Below, in pieces: positions 42,758 to 61,639 of a stretch of 64,000 bases of DNA. How positions within the stretch are numbered: position 1 is the first letter of the stretch; each line of letters begins with the position of its first letter. The stretch spans positions 1 to 64,000 of the forward strand of contig NZ_BNEO01000003.1 of the NCBI RefSeq assembly GCF_014905415.1, read 5' to 3'. A program made the translations under genes and the position numbers. Source of the DNA: Virgibacillus salexigens. GTDB taxonomy: Bacteria > Bacillota > Bacilli > Bacillales > Amphibacillaceae. Under the pieces are notes generated by a model. The model was not told where the DNA came from and did no database searches. It worked only from the letters and a program-made list of their open reading frames with translations.

Positions 42758-43507
42758 ATGAGATTAAAAGGAAAAGTAGGAATTGTAACAGGAAGTGGTT
42801 CTGGTATTGGTCGTGGGATTGCACTTGCGATGGCGAAAGAAGGCGCCAATATTGCAATTGTTGATATAAATGAAGAAAAAGCTAAATCTACTTTACAAGA
42901 GATTAACCAATACACAGAGGGCATGCTATTTATTAAGGATATTTCCAAAAAGGAATATATTGAGGAAATTATTTCTGAAGTGGTAGGTAAGTTTGGTAAG
43001 CTTGATATTCTTGTGAATAATGCCCATGCTTCCAAACAAGCACTTTTTAAGGAAACAACGATGGAATTGTTTGATTTGTCCTTTAACACAGGGTTTTATC
43101 CAACATTCTATTTCATGAAAGCTGCTTATCCAGAACTCAAGAAGTCTAAAGGGAAGGTTATTAACTTTGCTTCAGGAGCTGGTATTTCAGGTCAGCCTAC
43201 ACAAGCGTCATATGCTGCAGCAAAAGAAGCGATTCGTGGAATTACACGTGTTGCAGCTAATGAGTGGGGGCCAGAAGGTATTAACGTCAATATTATCGCA
43301 CCTATTGCACTTACAGAGGGAGTAAAACAATGGAGGCAAAGCGCATCAGAATTATATGAGCAAATGATTAACAATATTCCATTGAGACGCTTGGGTGATC
43401 CTGAACAGGATATTGGCAGAACTGCTGTATTTTTAGCAAGCGACGATTCCGATTATATTACTGGACAAACCATCATGGTTGATGGTGGATCAATTAAAAT
43501 ATATTAA
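42758..43507 (+). CDS. SDR-family oxidoreductase 2 of the SDR-MFS operon
   Basis: The 249-residue SDR has VTGSGSGIGRGIALAMAKEG, NNAH in place of NNAG, NFASGAG with the catalytic Ser and YAAAKEA. ATG 42758 is preferred over ATG 42749 because AAGGATG is at better distance. The gene overlaps no neighbour, and SDR 3 starts 9 bases later. It probably catalyses a second redox step in the same pathway. Confidence 0.87.
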   Translation: MRLKGKVGIVTGSGSGIGRGIALAMAKEGANIAIVDINEEKAKSTLQEINQYTEGMLFIKDISKKEYIEEIISEVVGKFGKLDILVNNAHASKQALFKETTMELFDLSFNTGFYPTFYFMKAAYPELKKSKGKVINFASGAGISGQPTQASYAAAKEAIRGITRVAANEWGPEGINVNIIAPIALTEGVKQWRQSASELYEQMINNIPLRRLGDPEQDIGRTAVFLASDDSDYITGQTIMVDGGSIKIY

Positions 43508-43516
43508 GGTGGTAGA

Positions 43517-44257
43517 GTGAAAATAGGAAGGTTAGATAAAAAGATAGCAATTGTAACTGGTGGAGCATCCGGGATTGGAGAGCAAATGGTTGACCTTTTC
43601 AGTAAGGAAGGGGCCACTGTAATTGCCGCTGATATAAATAAAGAAGCTTTAGAAAAAGTAAACCAAAAGGAAAATGTAATTGGAATGAAATTAAACGTCG
43701 CTTCGGATGAAGATTGGGCTGCCTTGGCCAAAGAGGTTTATCAACGTTTTGGAAAGATTGATGTACTAGTTAATAATGCCGGTATTTCTTCTGAAAAACC
43801 ATATGCTGACATTAATCTAGACGATTGGCAAAAAATGCTTTCTATTAATGGTTTTGGTTCTTTTGCAGGTATTAAGCACGTTGCATCTTATATGGCAAAG
43901 GAGAAGAAAGGTTCCATCGTAAATATTTCTTCTTATACAGCTCAGATTGGACAAGGGTTTAATCATTACTCTGCATCTAAAGGTGCTGTTCGTGCACTTT
44001 CAAAAGCTGCTGCTACGACATTTGGTAAAAGTTGCGTCCGTGTTAACGCTCTCTTCCCCGGTATTATTGAAACACCAATGACAAAAGGATTAAGCACATC
44101 AAAAGAGTTAGTCGGACAATTAATCCAAGCAACGCCTTTACAACGTTTAGGACAGCCAGAGGATATAGCAAATGCGGCATTGTTCTTAGCATCAGATGAT
44201 TCCTCATATATTACAGGTGCAGAATTAGTTATTGATGGTGGGTTTTCTGCCCAATAA
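43517..44257 (+). CDS. SDR-family oxidoreductase 3 of the SDR-MFS operon
   Basis: The 246-residue SDR with GTG start 43517 has VTGGASGIGEQMVDLFSKEG, NNAGIS, SIVNISSYTAQ and YSASKGA, so all catalytic residues are intact. The C-terminus YITGAELVIDGG is standard. It is the third SDR in the operon and 10 bases behind SDR 2. The three differ enough to act on different intermediates. Confidence 0.88.
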   Translation: MKIGRLDKKIAIVTGGASGIGEQMVDLFSKEGATVIAADINKEALEKVNQKENVIGMKLNVASDEDWAALAKEVYQRFGKIDVLVNNAGISSEKPYADINLDDWQKMLSINGFGSFAGIKHVASYMAKEKKGSIVNISSYTAQIGQGFNHYSASKGAVRALSKAAATTFGKSCVRVNALFPGIIETPMTKGLSTSKELVGQLIQATPLQRLGQPEDIANAALFLASDDSSYITGAELVIDGGFSAQ

Positions 44258-44325
44258 TATGCTAAACTAAAAGTGTCATTTTTAATAAAGGGGACTCTAC
44301 TTCTTAGAAAGAAGGATTTAATTAC

Positions 44326-44742
44326 ATGGAAGAACAAACAATTTTTGACATTATTCATTCGATGGATAAGGTAACAAATAAGTTAATTATTCAATGGAAT
44401 AAACTATTTGAAGAAGATCTGGGTGTTTCACATATCCTCATACTTGGCCATTTGAAGGCAAAGGGGAGAAGCCGTCCATCGGATATTGCAAAAGCTTTAG
44501 GATTGACTCCACCCTCTTTAACGCATTTATCAGAAAAACTAGTACAAAGGGAATTAATTATTCGAATTATTGATGAATCTGATCGGCGCATTATCTACTT
44601 AGACATTACGGACAAAGGTACTGAGATACTTAAAAGAGCCGATCAAGAAGGACAAATACTCCGTAAAAATTTGTTTGAAAAGTTAACAGACGAAGAGAGG
44701 CTTAGGTTGTTAGAAATTTATAAAAAGTTGAGCGATCTTTAA
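44326..44742 (+). CDS. MarR-family regulator of the SDR-MFS operon
   Basis: The 138-residue winged-helix MarR protein has LGLTPPSLTHLSEKLVQREL (recognition helix) and IDESDRRIIYLDITDKG (wing with the conserved DxR). It ends the SDR-MFS operon, 69 bases after SDR 3. It probably binds the palindrome at 40481 and is released by a pathway compound. ATG 44326 has AAGAAGGA upstream. A strong terminator follows. Confidence 0.85.
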   Translation: MEEQTIFDIIHSMDKVTNKLIIQWNKLFEEDLGVSHILILGHLKAKGRSRPSDIAKALGLTPPSLTHLSEKLVQRELIIRIIDESDRRIIYLDITDKGTEILKRADQEGQILRKNLFEKLTDEERLRLLEIYKKLSDL

Positions 44743-45254
44743 TTCATGTTTTTGTATAATTAGGAGTGTGCTATTAACTATGTAAGTAAGAATGTGTACG
44801 GTTCTACTCACTTGATAGAATACAAAACTAAAAAGTACTGCGATTTATGGAAAAATGATATGCCCCCCCATAAGGTAGACAGGCTAGAAATTAAAAAACT
44901 GTTTTGCCTTATGGGGGGATTTTTTGTCAAATTGCTTACAACAATGAAGATATACAAAGAGGGAATTTTGTTCAAACTATCAACTTATAATACAACTATT
45001 CGTAGATGAATTGAAACATTAAAAAAAGCTTGGTCTAGCTCCTCTTCATTTTTAATAGTTACAATTTCAACTCCCTATTAGAATTTCAATACAGAATTCT
45101 TCTAGTTTTTAATCATTGCAATTATGGTTGACATGTAGCCTCTTTGAAATGGATTATCGTGATAGCGAAACGGTAAGCATTTATTTCCCAAGCCATAAGT
45201 CTATCCATGACGCTCCTTTATCCTTATAATAGGAACCTAACAATCAAAGTGATT
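44743..45254. other. Intergenic region with terminator and a possible small ORF
   Basis: Besides the terminator at 44864, a minus-strand ORF of 28 codons (MDRLMAWEINAYRFAITIIH, start near 45208 behind AAGGAG) is the only protein-like item. It may be a remnant or a small protein. A second short start-less frame (TIKNEEELDQAFFN) follows it on the minus strand. Function unknown for both. Confidence 0.3.
44864..44925 (+). terminator. Strong terminator after the marR gene
   Basis: CCCCCCATAAGG (44864-44875) and CCTTATGGGGGG (44907-44918) are perfect 12-bp complements around a 31-base internal region, followed by ATTTTTTG. Confidence 0.85.
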
Positions 45255-46103
45255 CTAACGAGAAATAAATTGTGAACGATATTTTGCAGGGGACATTCCC
45301 TTATATTTCGAAAATTGTCTTGAAAAGTGGTGTGGATTGGTAAAACCAACAAGATAGGCAATTTCTTCAATCGTATTGCTTCCTTTTCGTAATAACTCTG
45401 TTGATTTATTCAGTCGTGTCTGTATGATATACGTTTTTGGACTTAAATTCAGATGCCTTTTAAATAATCTGAATAAGTATGATCGTTGCAATTGAACAAC
45501 TTTCGCAACTCTTTCCACTGTTAGATCTGAACTGGAATAATTTTTTTCAATATATTTTAATGCACACTGTACATATCTTTCTGAATTTGACATACCTTGA
45601 CGTAAATCTTCTTGATGCTTGTCAATTAATAATTCTAATATGTGATACGACTCACCAAGTGCAGCTAAGTGTTTATTATTAATAGAATAATAATAAACAT
45701 TAGCAAAAAGGCTATCCATCTTATCTTTATCATCGTATCTGTATGTGAAGTTTTCCGTCCCTGCTTTTGTAGATGTCAAAAGCCCGCACTTTTGAAAAAA
45801 CTCCTTACATAAACCCCCTTTAAATCCTATCCATCTGTAGCTCCATGGGTTACCCACTAAAGGATAGTAATTATTCTTTGTATTTGGGGGGATTAAAAAA
45901 CCTTCTCCGTTTTTAAGGTGATGTATCTCATCATTGATAAAAAAAAGACCTTCACCTTTTAATATATAGTGAATCAAGTAGTAATCGATAGGCTCATATT
46001 GGTAAGGATCTCTAGGTTGTACATCCTCATATCCACATTCGAAAATATCGAATTCATCGCTCAGTTTGGTATCTTTTAAATATGTACCTATTGAATCAAA
46101 CAT
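45255..46103 (-). CDS. AraC-family regulator of the galactoside locus
   Basis: The 282-residue protein has an N-terminal cupin-type sugar-binding domain (YEPIDYYLIHYILKGEGLFF) and a C-terminal double HTH (VERVAKVVQLQRSYLFRLFK; IEEIAYLVGFTNPHHFSRQF). Divergent from the APC-lacZ operon with the intergenic region at 46104-46276, so it is the likely activator of that operon in response to a galactoside. ATG 46103. Confidence 0.85.
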   Translation of the reverse strand: MFDSIGTYLKDTKLSDEFDIFECGYEDVQPRDPYQYEPIDYYLIHYILKGEGLFFINDEIHHLKNGEGFLIPPNTKNNYYPLVGNPWSYRWIGFKGGLCKEFFQKCGLLTSTKAGTENFTYRYDDKDKMDSLFANVYYYSINNKHLAALGESYHILELLIDKHQEDLRQGMSNSERYVQCALKYIEKNYSSSDLTVERVAKVVQLQRSYLFRLFKRHLNLSPKTYIIQTRLNKSTELLRKGSNTIEEIAYLVGFTNPHHFSRQFSKYKGMSPAKYRSQFISR

Positions 46104-46181
46104 ATAAAAACCCCCATTTGCAACATAATGCTAATCATTAGCAACTTTTAGCTATTTCTGAAATTAATTTATATATATATA

Positions 46182-46196
46182 CTGAAAGCGTAACCA
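46182..46196 (+). promoter_or_regulatory. Catabolite-responsive element (cre) in the divergent promoter
   Basis: CTGAAAGCGTAACCA matches the CcpA cre consensus WTGNAANCGNWNNCW in all but the first base. Immediately around it CGTAACCA and TGGTTGCG form an imperfect inverted repeat that could be the AraC site. Glucose repression of the lacZ operon is predicted. Confidence 0.6.
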
Positions 46197-46276
46197 CTGA
46201 TGGTTGCGTTTTCTAATGGTATCAGTAAACGGTTGGCAGCGCAACAACAACCTTTATTTTTAAGGAGGGAATAAAC

Positions 46277-47734
46277 ATGAAACAAGACCGAAGAAGAATT
46301 ACTTCCATTTCATTTTTGTTGATGACTTTTACAGCTGTGTTTGCATTTAATAACATCATAAATGCAACCGCTAGTATAGGAATGGCTGCTGTACCTACCT
46401 TTCTTTTCGCAACAATATTCTACTTTCTACCTTTTGCTTTAATGATTGGAGAATTTTCCTCTGCAAATGAAGATTCAGAATCAGGTGTATATAGCTGGAT
46501 AAGAACAGCACTTGGAGAGAAATGGGCGTTCTTGGGTTCTTGGTCATACTTTTTTGTAAACTTATTTTATTTTGTTGCACTATTACCTCAAACACTTATC
46601 TATGCTTCGTTTACATTCACGGGTCATAATGTCTTTGAAGGTATTCACGCAACACTTACCATTTCAATACTATCCATTTTGGTTTTTTGGCTGGCTACAT
46701 TTGTTTCTATCAAAGGGATATCCTGGATCACTAAAATCACAGATGTATCCGGTTTCGCCAGAATATTAATGGGTATAGGCTTTATCGTTCTGACACTAGC
46801 AGTAATCTTTTGGATAGGTGTTCCTTCTGCACAGGAATTCAGTACTGAAACAGTAATGCCAACTACGAATTGGACCTATTTTATGACATTGGCCTGGATT
46901 CTACAAGCTGTTGGCGGTGCAGAGGCAGTTGGTGTCTATGTAAAAGATATTAAAGGAGGTAATAAATCCTTTGTAAAAACACTTGCCATTTCTGCCATAT
47001 CCATCGGTGTGATATATGCACTGGGCGCAGTATCAGTTGGCTTAATTATGCCGGCTGGACAACTTCAGGACAATTATTCTACCGCATTATTTGACGCTTT
47101 TACTATATTGGGAAGTCACTTCGGCGTTGGAAATGGTATAACAACAAGATTTGTAGGGTTAATTATGCTGCTTAGTGCATTAGGTTCTCTTATTATCTGG
47201 ATGGCTGCACCTGTTAAAATTTTATTCTCTGAAATTCCAAAGGGTATTTTTGGAAAATGGATTTCCAAAACGAACGAAGAAGGTAATCCGACAAATGCCT
47301 TAATAATCCAAGGAATCGTTGTAACCGGTTTAATGATTATACCTGCAATCGGAATTGGGGCAATTGATACATTATTAGCAACTTTAATTAATATGACAGC
47401 TGCAACTTCACTAATTCCTGTACTGTTTCTACTTATCTCGTATATCGTATTACGCGTTAAAAAGGATAATATATCACGCTCCTTTAGGATGGGGAGCAGA
47501 AACACAGGAATATTCATTGGAATACTATTATTGGCACTCTTTACATTTGCATTTCTAACGTCAACCTTCCCATCTCCGTGGGCTTTAATAGACTATTTCC
47601 AAACTGGAACATATGCTGAAGGATCAGTAAATCCCTTATTTAAGCTGCTTTATAACATACTTGGTATTATTGTTTTCATTGGAATTGCCCTTATTTTCTA
47701 CAAAAAATATGAAACCAAGCAAAAAAATAATTAG
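46277..47734 (+). CDS. APC-superfamily permease (YjeM-like) coupled to lacZ
   Basis: The 485-residue protein has 12 hydrophobic helices with FAFNNIINATASIGMAAVPT, WSYFFVNLFYFVALLPQTLI and an AVGGAEAVGVYVKDIKGG loop, placing it with YjeM-type amino acid/GABA permeases of the APC superfamily. ATG 46277 follows AAGGAGG. It is directly followed by lacZ with 12 bases between stop and start, so the pair is one operon. A sugar transporter would be expected there, so its substrate is an open question. Confidence 0.82.
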   Translation: MKQDRRRITSISFLLMTFTAVFAFNNIINATASIGMAAVPTFLFATIFYFLPFALMIGEFSSANEDSESGVYSWIRTALGEKWAFLGSWSYFFVNLFYFVALLPQTLIYASFTFTGHNVFEGIHATLTISILSILVFWLATFVSIKGISWITKITDVSGFARILMGIGFIVLTLAVIFWIGVPSAQEFSTETVMPTTNWTYFMTLAWILQAVGGAEAVGVYVKDIKGGNKSFVKTLAISAISIGVIYALGAVSVGLIMPAGQLQDNYSTALFDAFTILGSHFGVGNGITTRFVGLIMLLSALGSLIIWMAAPVKILFSEIPKGIFGKWISKTNEEGNPTNALIIQGIVVTGLMIIPAIGIGAIDTLLATLINMTAATSLIPVLFLLISYIVLRVKKDNISRSFRMGSRNTGIFIGILLLALFTFAFLTSTFPSPWALIDYFQTGTYAEGSVNPLFKLLYNILGIIVFIGIALIFYKKYETKQKNN

Positions 47735-53443
<5,709 letters not shown>

Positions 53444-53669
53444 AATTAGTACTGGTTGTTAGTGTTGTTGTATAAGCAATAAGTAAAAACGCTTAGAGAA
53501 ACTGATACAAAACCAAATAAAAACTTCTTTCAATGGGATTGAAAAAGTCTGTAAGAAACTAAGTAATTCACTTACAATGGAGAGACAAAAAATAAAATAA
53601 TATTTAGCATACCAAATCACATAAGTTTTGGTATGCTATTTTTTGTTCTGCATGTGTTATGTCTAGGGA
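53444..53669 (+). other. Intergenic region with terminator after the GH63 gene
   Basis: Only the terminator at 53606 is recognised here. No ORF is seen. Confidence 0.4.
53606..53646 (+). terminator. Terminator downstream of the GH63 gene
   Basis: AGCATACCAAA (53606-53616) and TTTGGTATGCT (53627-53637) form a perfect 11-bp stem followed by ATTTTTTG. Confidence 0.85.
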
Positions 53670-53825
53670 GTGGAGGTCTCTTATGGGCTTGGTAGTAAGC
53701 CCCGTTAGACAGAGAGGAGGGTTCCACTGTGAGGTGAAATCTGAAGGAAGTATGTGGCAAAGTAACTCTGCCCCTCGGGAAGTCTTGCAAGGAAAGGTTT
53801 CTTTGATGCTAGTCTAATAGTTGGA
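53670..53825 (+). mobile_element. Probable fragment of a group II intron (5' part)
   Basis: The stretch TTCCACTGTGAGGTGAAATC, TGAAGGAAG and GGCAAAGTAACTCTGCCCCT resembles domain I of bacterial group II introns as I recall them. It has no reverse transcriptase gene and no domain V was seen. It is directly followed by an IS3-type transposase fragment, so the region is a scar of nested insertions. The identification rests on short motifs. Confidence 0.4.
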
Positions 53826-53864
53826 CACAGAGAATGAAATTTTTTATACATAATTTCTGGAAAT

Positions 53865-54021
53865 GTCCAAAGTGGTAACAGTATGATAAAGAACTGAAGT
53901 TTTATGCAGTAAGAATGGTCTTAAAGATGGGAGAAAGATTACGGAAGTGGCGCGAGAACTAGACATCGCAATGATTGAAAACCTGATTTTTAGAGATGAA
54001 ACGATTGAGAGACAAATTTAA
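53865..54021 (+). pseudogene. IS3-family transposase OrfA fragment
   Basis: From ATG near 53865 the sequence reads YDKELKFYAVRMVLKDGRKI and TEVARELDIA after an early frameshift or stop. This is the HTH part of IS3/IS150-type OrfA. It then diverges and ends at TAA. No inverted ends or OrfB were found. Confidence 0.6.
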
Positions 54022-54473
54022 GAAAATATGATAATAAGCTAAATAGTTAATATTGAGAAGATGCTAATCTAAATAGATTACTGTCTTTTTATTTTTTGGA
54101 GGAAAAAATTTACATTATATAAATTTTATCACAACGTTCTAATGCAGACTGGTTATAAAAGGGTCATTCCATTGAAAAAGAGAAGATAAGCAAAGAGTAA
54201 TATATTTTCTCCCAAATTATAAGTAGTTGTAATTATAATGATATTCGAATTAGAAATCGAAACAAGTTTTATAATTCAAAATAAGTAGTTTTACTAATTG
54301 GTGCTTCAGTTAGGCAAAACAAATTATTCGGTAGAAAGTATTATTTTGGGTAAATTAAGAGCTCCACAAATCTTATAAAGGCATAGGAGGGATTTATTTG
54401 TATAGAAATAGTCAGTCGGTCGTTATGTAACTGTTAAAAGAAACTCATGCATAGGCAATAAGAAAGGATAGAA
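54022..54473. other. A+T-rich stretch with no recognised genes
   Basis: Only weak hairpins (for example TAATCTAAATAGATTA near 54068 with a T-rich tail) are seen between the IS3 fragment and the second PAP2 pseudogene. Confidence 0.4.
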
Positions 54474-55039
54474 TCAATTTTCTCTCGTCTTAGTTTTATT
54501 TAGGATTATTTGTCTCCTCTTTTATAAATAATTATCAGATTACCCAGAAAGTTTAACTTGGATACGACTTTGTAAATTGGAGTGCGAATAAAATGCTTAT
54601 AGCTGCTCCATCAATGACATCAGCCGGATAATGAACACCTGCCCAAATACGTGAAAGACCTAAGAGAATCGCTAATATAATCCATAGTATTCTTGATCTT
54701 GTTTTAAAAAGAAAGAAAATCGTACAAAATAAAAAGAATTATCTACTGCGTGACCTATTAGATGATTAACAACATTAGATAATTTATCCAAGGGTTGATT
54801 ATTTGAATATACTATTCCAGCAAGTTTTCCAATTATTTCAGCTAATACAAAAGTAATTGAACCGTAAATAATCATCATTCGATTATTTTTGCTTCTTGTA
54901 AACCAAAAAATGATGACAGCTAGGGCTAAAATACCATATATTCAGCAATGAAAAGCATATTAGGATTAAGATACGTTAGATCCTTACCTAGATTATTAAC
55001 CATTCTAAATAAATCAATTTTCATTTGACTTATATTCAT
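54474..55039 (-). pseudogene. Undecaprenyl-diphosphatase, BcrC/PAP2 type, degraded (copy 2)
   Basis: The minus-strand gene begins at ATG 55039 (MNISQMKIDLFRMVNNLGKD) behind AGGAGG. It continues with frameshifts through MIIYGSITFVLAEIIGKLAG and LSRIWAGVHYPADV. The SFPSDHT part of the active site is lost (DNSFYFVRFSFFLK remains). The upstream 40 bases and the coding sequence are strongly similar to copy 1 at 14.1-14.7 kb, so both derive from one gene. Confidence 0.78.
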
Positions 55040-55219
55040 GTTACTTTTCCTCCTTATCTTAACTGAAAAAAAGTATATATGTTTAGTTAGTTGTAATAAA
55101 TGGAGTGTCTTACATTTCTTTTTGTAAGATATTTTTTTCGGAAATGTAAAAGAGAATATATTTACTATAAATGTAAAACATATAGGTAGTCTGTATACTT
55201 CATTAGGAATGATTACATT

Positions 55220-55744
55220 ATGCATTTCATTTATAACTTTTTATTTTTATTAGCTGGTTGGCGATGGGGAGATTGGAGGAATTGGGAAAAGTATTATTCA
55301 ACCATCCTCTTCTTTATCATAAATGACATGATAAATAATTTTTTAACCTATAATCATCCATTTTGGAACTTTAAAGAAAGTATATATCCGTTGTTCTTCT
55401 TTAACCATACAACTATTTCACTAACGATAATGTTTATTTGGTATCCTGTAACTATTTTGATTTATCTAAAGTATTTCTTTGGAACAAATAAATGGAGTGT
55501 AAGGATATTTCATTTCATACTTTGGGTTACGCTATACGTTGCAATCGAATATATCAACCTACACATTGGCATAATTTCTCATCATAATGGCTGGAGTATG
55601 TGGCATTCGGTTCCATTTGTTATTGCGATGTTTGTTATATTTCCTATTCATTATAAAAAACCACTGGTAGCATGGCTGATTGTATTAGGAATATTTATAG
55701 TACTAACCATTCAGCTAGATTTTCCTCTAGATAAAATGAAATAG
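55220..55744 (+). CDS. CBO0543-type membrane protein 1
   Basis: The 174-residue protein has five hydrophobic helices with the tryptophan-rich start GWRWGDWRNWEKYYSTILFF and HHNGWSMWHSVPFVIAMF, as in CBO0543-family proteins common in Bacillaceae and clostridia. ATG 55220. Function unknown. A second protein of the same type follows. Confidence 0.75.
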   Translation: MHFIYNFLFLLAGWRWGDWRNWEKYYSTILFFIINDMINNFLTYNHPFWNFKESIYPLFFFNHTTISLTIMFIWYPVTILIYLKYFFGTNKWSVRIFHFILWVTLYVAIEYINLHIGIISHHNGWSMWHSVPFVIAMFVIFPIHYKKPLVAWLIVLGIFIVLTIQLDFPLDKMK

Positions 55745-55802
55745 TTTTTGAATTTAGTATTCCTGACTTTGGCTATAATGATTGTTGGAGGACTGATTAT
55801 AC

Positions 55803-56261
55803 TTGGAAAAAATAATTCTATGGTCAATGCTCATAATTGGTATTTATTTACTTTTTTTTAGTCTAAGAAAATCACCAACCAAAGACAATATTTTAATTTT
55901 TTTATTGACCTCTTATTTCTCCATCTTTCTTGGTGTTCTTGTTGTAGAAGAAAAAATGCTTGAATATCCTATAAACTTTTTAAGTAACCATTTCAGTTCC
56001 AGTCTGCTTTATGAATACCTTATCCTTCCAGTTGTTTGTATTTACTTTTATCAAGCGACTTATTATTCTAGATATCCAAGCATTATTCTGAAATGTATAT
56101 TGTATTCTTCTGTATTAACAATCATTGAGGTTGTTTTGGAAAGGTATACAGATTTGATTGAATACCATACTTGGACATGGATACACACGTTTATCAGTGT
56201 CTTTTTTCAAATTATGTTTATCCGTATCCTTATGACGTTAATTAACAAGCTGGAGAGGTAA
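55803..56261 (+). CDS. CBO0543-type membrane protein 2
   Basis: The 152-residue protein has four to five hydrophobic helices and the family feature ERYTDLIEYHTWTWIHTF near the end. TTG 55803 has TTGGAGGA upstream. It lies 58 bases after member 1, so the two form an operon. Function unknown. Confidence 0.72.
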   Translation: MEKIILWSMLIIGIYLLFFSLRKSPTKDNILIFLLTSYFSIFLGVLVVEEKMLEYPINFLSNHFSSSLLYEYLILPVVCIYFYQATYYSRYPSIILKCILYSSVLTIIEVVLERYTDLIEYHTWTWIHTFISVFFQIMFIRILMTLINKLER

Positions 56262-56712
56262 AATGAGGAAATATCCATAATAAAGACTGTATACTTACCT
56301 ATAAGTTTATAAGACAGGTATATCTATGAGAAGGAACTAAATTCATTTAAACTTAGCAACCAATATATTCTCCGCCAAACTTATGGTCCTATAAATCTTC
56401 TTCTTTGGAATTAGATAAGACTTTGTTTTCTTGGGTATAGAAACTGACATCCATTCTAAATTTCCTATGAACCAGGTATAACTACCCTCAATCGAAAATT
56501 TCATCATGAAACATTAGTCTCAATTATAGATAGAATAATTGAAATATTTAAATAAAAAGCAATATTTATAAAGTAAAAGACAATATCTGCATTGTGAGAG
56601 CGCTTCATAAAATGTAGCCTTAACTTTGACTTGTGGTAAAGGTATCTGTAGACGGATACACCCAACAATGAAGGGAGGTTTAATCTTCATTTTCTTTGTT
56701 TAGGAGGATATC
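56262..56712. other. Intergenic region before the TasA-type remnant
   Basis: No gene is seen. GTGAGAGCGCTTCAT near 56594 resembles a cre site with about three mismatches, which is too weak to call. AGGAGG before ATG 56713 belongs to the remnant. Confidence 0.4.
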
Positions 56713-57047
56713 ATGGCTAGCAAGTATAAAAAGAAACTATTCATTTCTTTCTTGGATTTGAATTGCTGGTAACCGATGCCCTATTCTTATACAACACGGA
56801 TAAGTTTGATGAAGTTGTTTTTGAAACGACGTTGGCTGAACTAAAAAATATGAGTCCGGAATCGGTTAACGAAAATATTTTCTATCCAGAATTTGGTGAA
56901 CAGGGTCTGGAAGCAGGTATAGTTGATGATTTAACCGTAAAGTTAAACTTTGTCGATAATAGTGTGAATCAAAACCAGTACCAGGGCGAGTCCTTGCAGC
57001 TGAACTGGACGTTTAACACTGAGCAAGGGGAGGGGAGAGGAAAATAA
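56713..57047 (+). pseudogene. TasA/camelysin-type gene remnant
   Basis: ATG 56713 with AGGAGG starts a basic signal-like N-terminus (MASKYKKKLFISFL) that stops after 19 codons. In another frame from 56763 the sequence reads VVFETTLAELKNMSPESVNE, GLEAGIVDDLTVKLNFVDNS and QYQGESLQLNWTFNTEQ. This resembles the C-terminal part of TasA/camelysin (CalY) family biofilm-fibre proteins. The middle of the gene is missing. It is a deletion-plus-frameshift relic just before the secreted GH2 gene. Confidence 0.55.
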
Positions 57048-57116
57048 ACAAGTGAATAGTTAGAGGGAGAATGAAACTATTTCTCTCTTTATTTATTTTA
57101 TAGAAAAATGTTTTAA

Positions 57117-61538
<4,422 letters not shown>

Positions 61539-61556
61539 TCCAGCCAAAAAAGTTCC

Positions 61557-61583
61557 AGTGGCAAGTTATGTTGACTTGCCACT
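61557..61583 (+). terminator. Hairpin between the GH2 and sialidase genes
   Basis: AGTGGCAAGT (61557-61566) and ACTTGCCACT (61574-61583) form a perfect 10-bp stem. The T-run is poor, so some read-through into the sialidase gene is possible. Confidence 0.6.
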
Positions 61584-61639
61584 CGGGCTTTCGTCTTGTT
61601 TGAGGATACTTATACTTGTTAAATGAAGAGGGTGACTAA

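Noticed and set aside
44794-45009. 71-codon plus-strand ORF
   Set aside because: It runs through the large GC-rich terminator hairpin, which explains its composition.
56594-56610. Possible cre site before the TasA-type remnant
   Set aside because: About three mismatches to the consensus including conserved positions. Too weak compared with the site at 46182.
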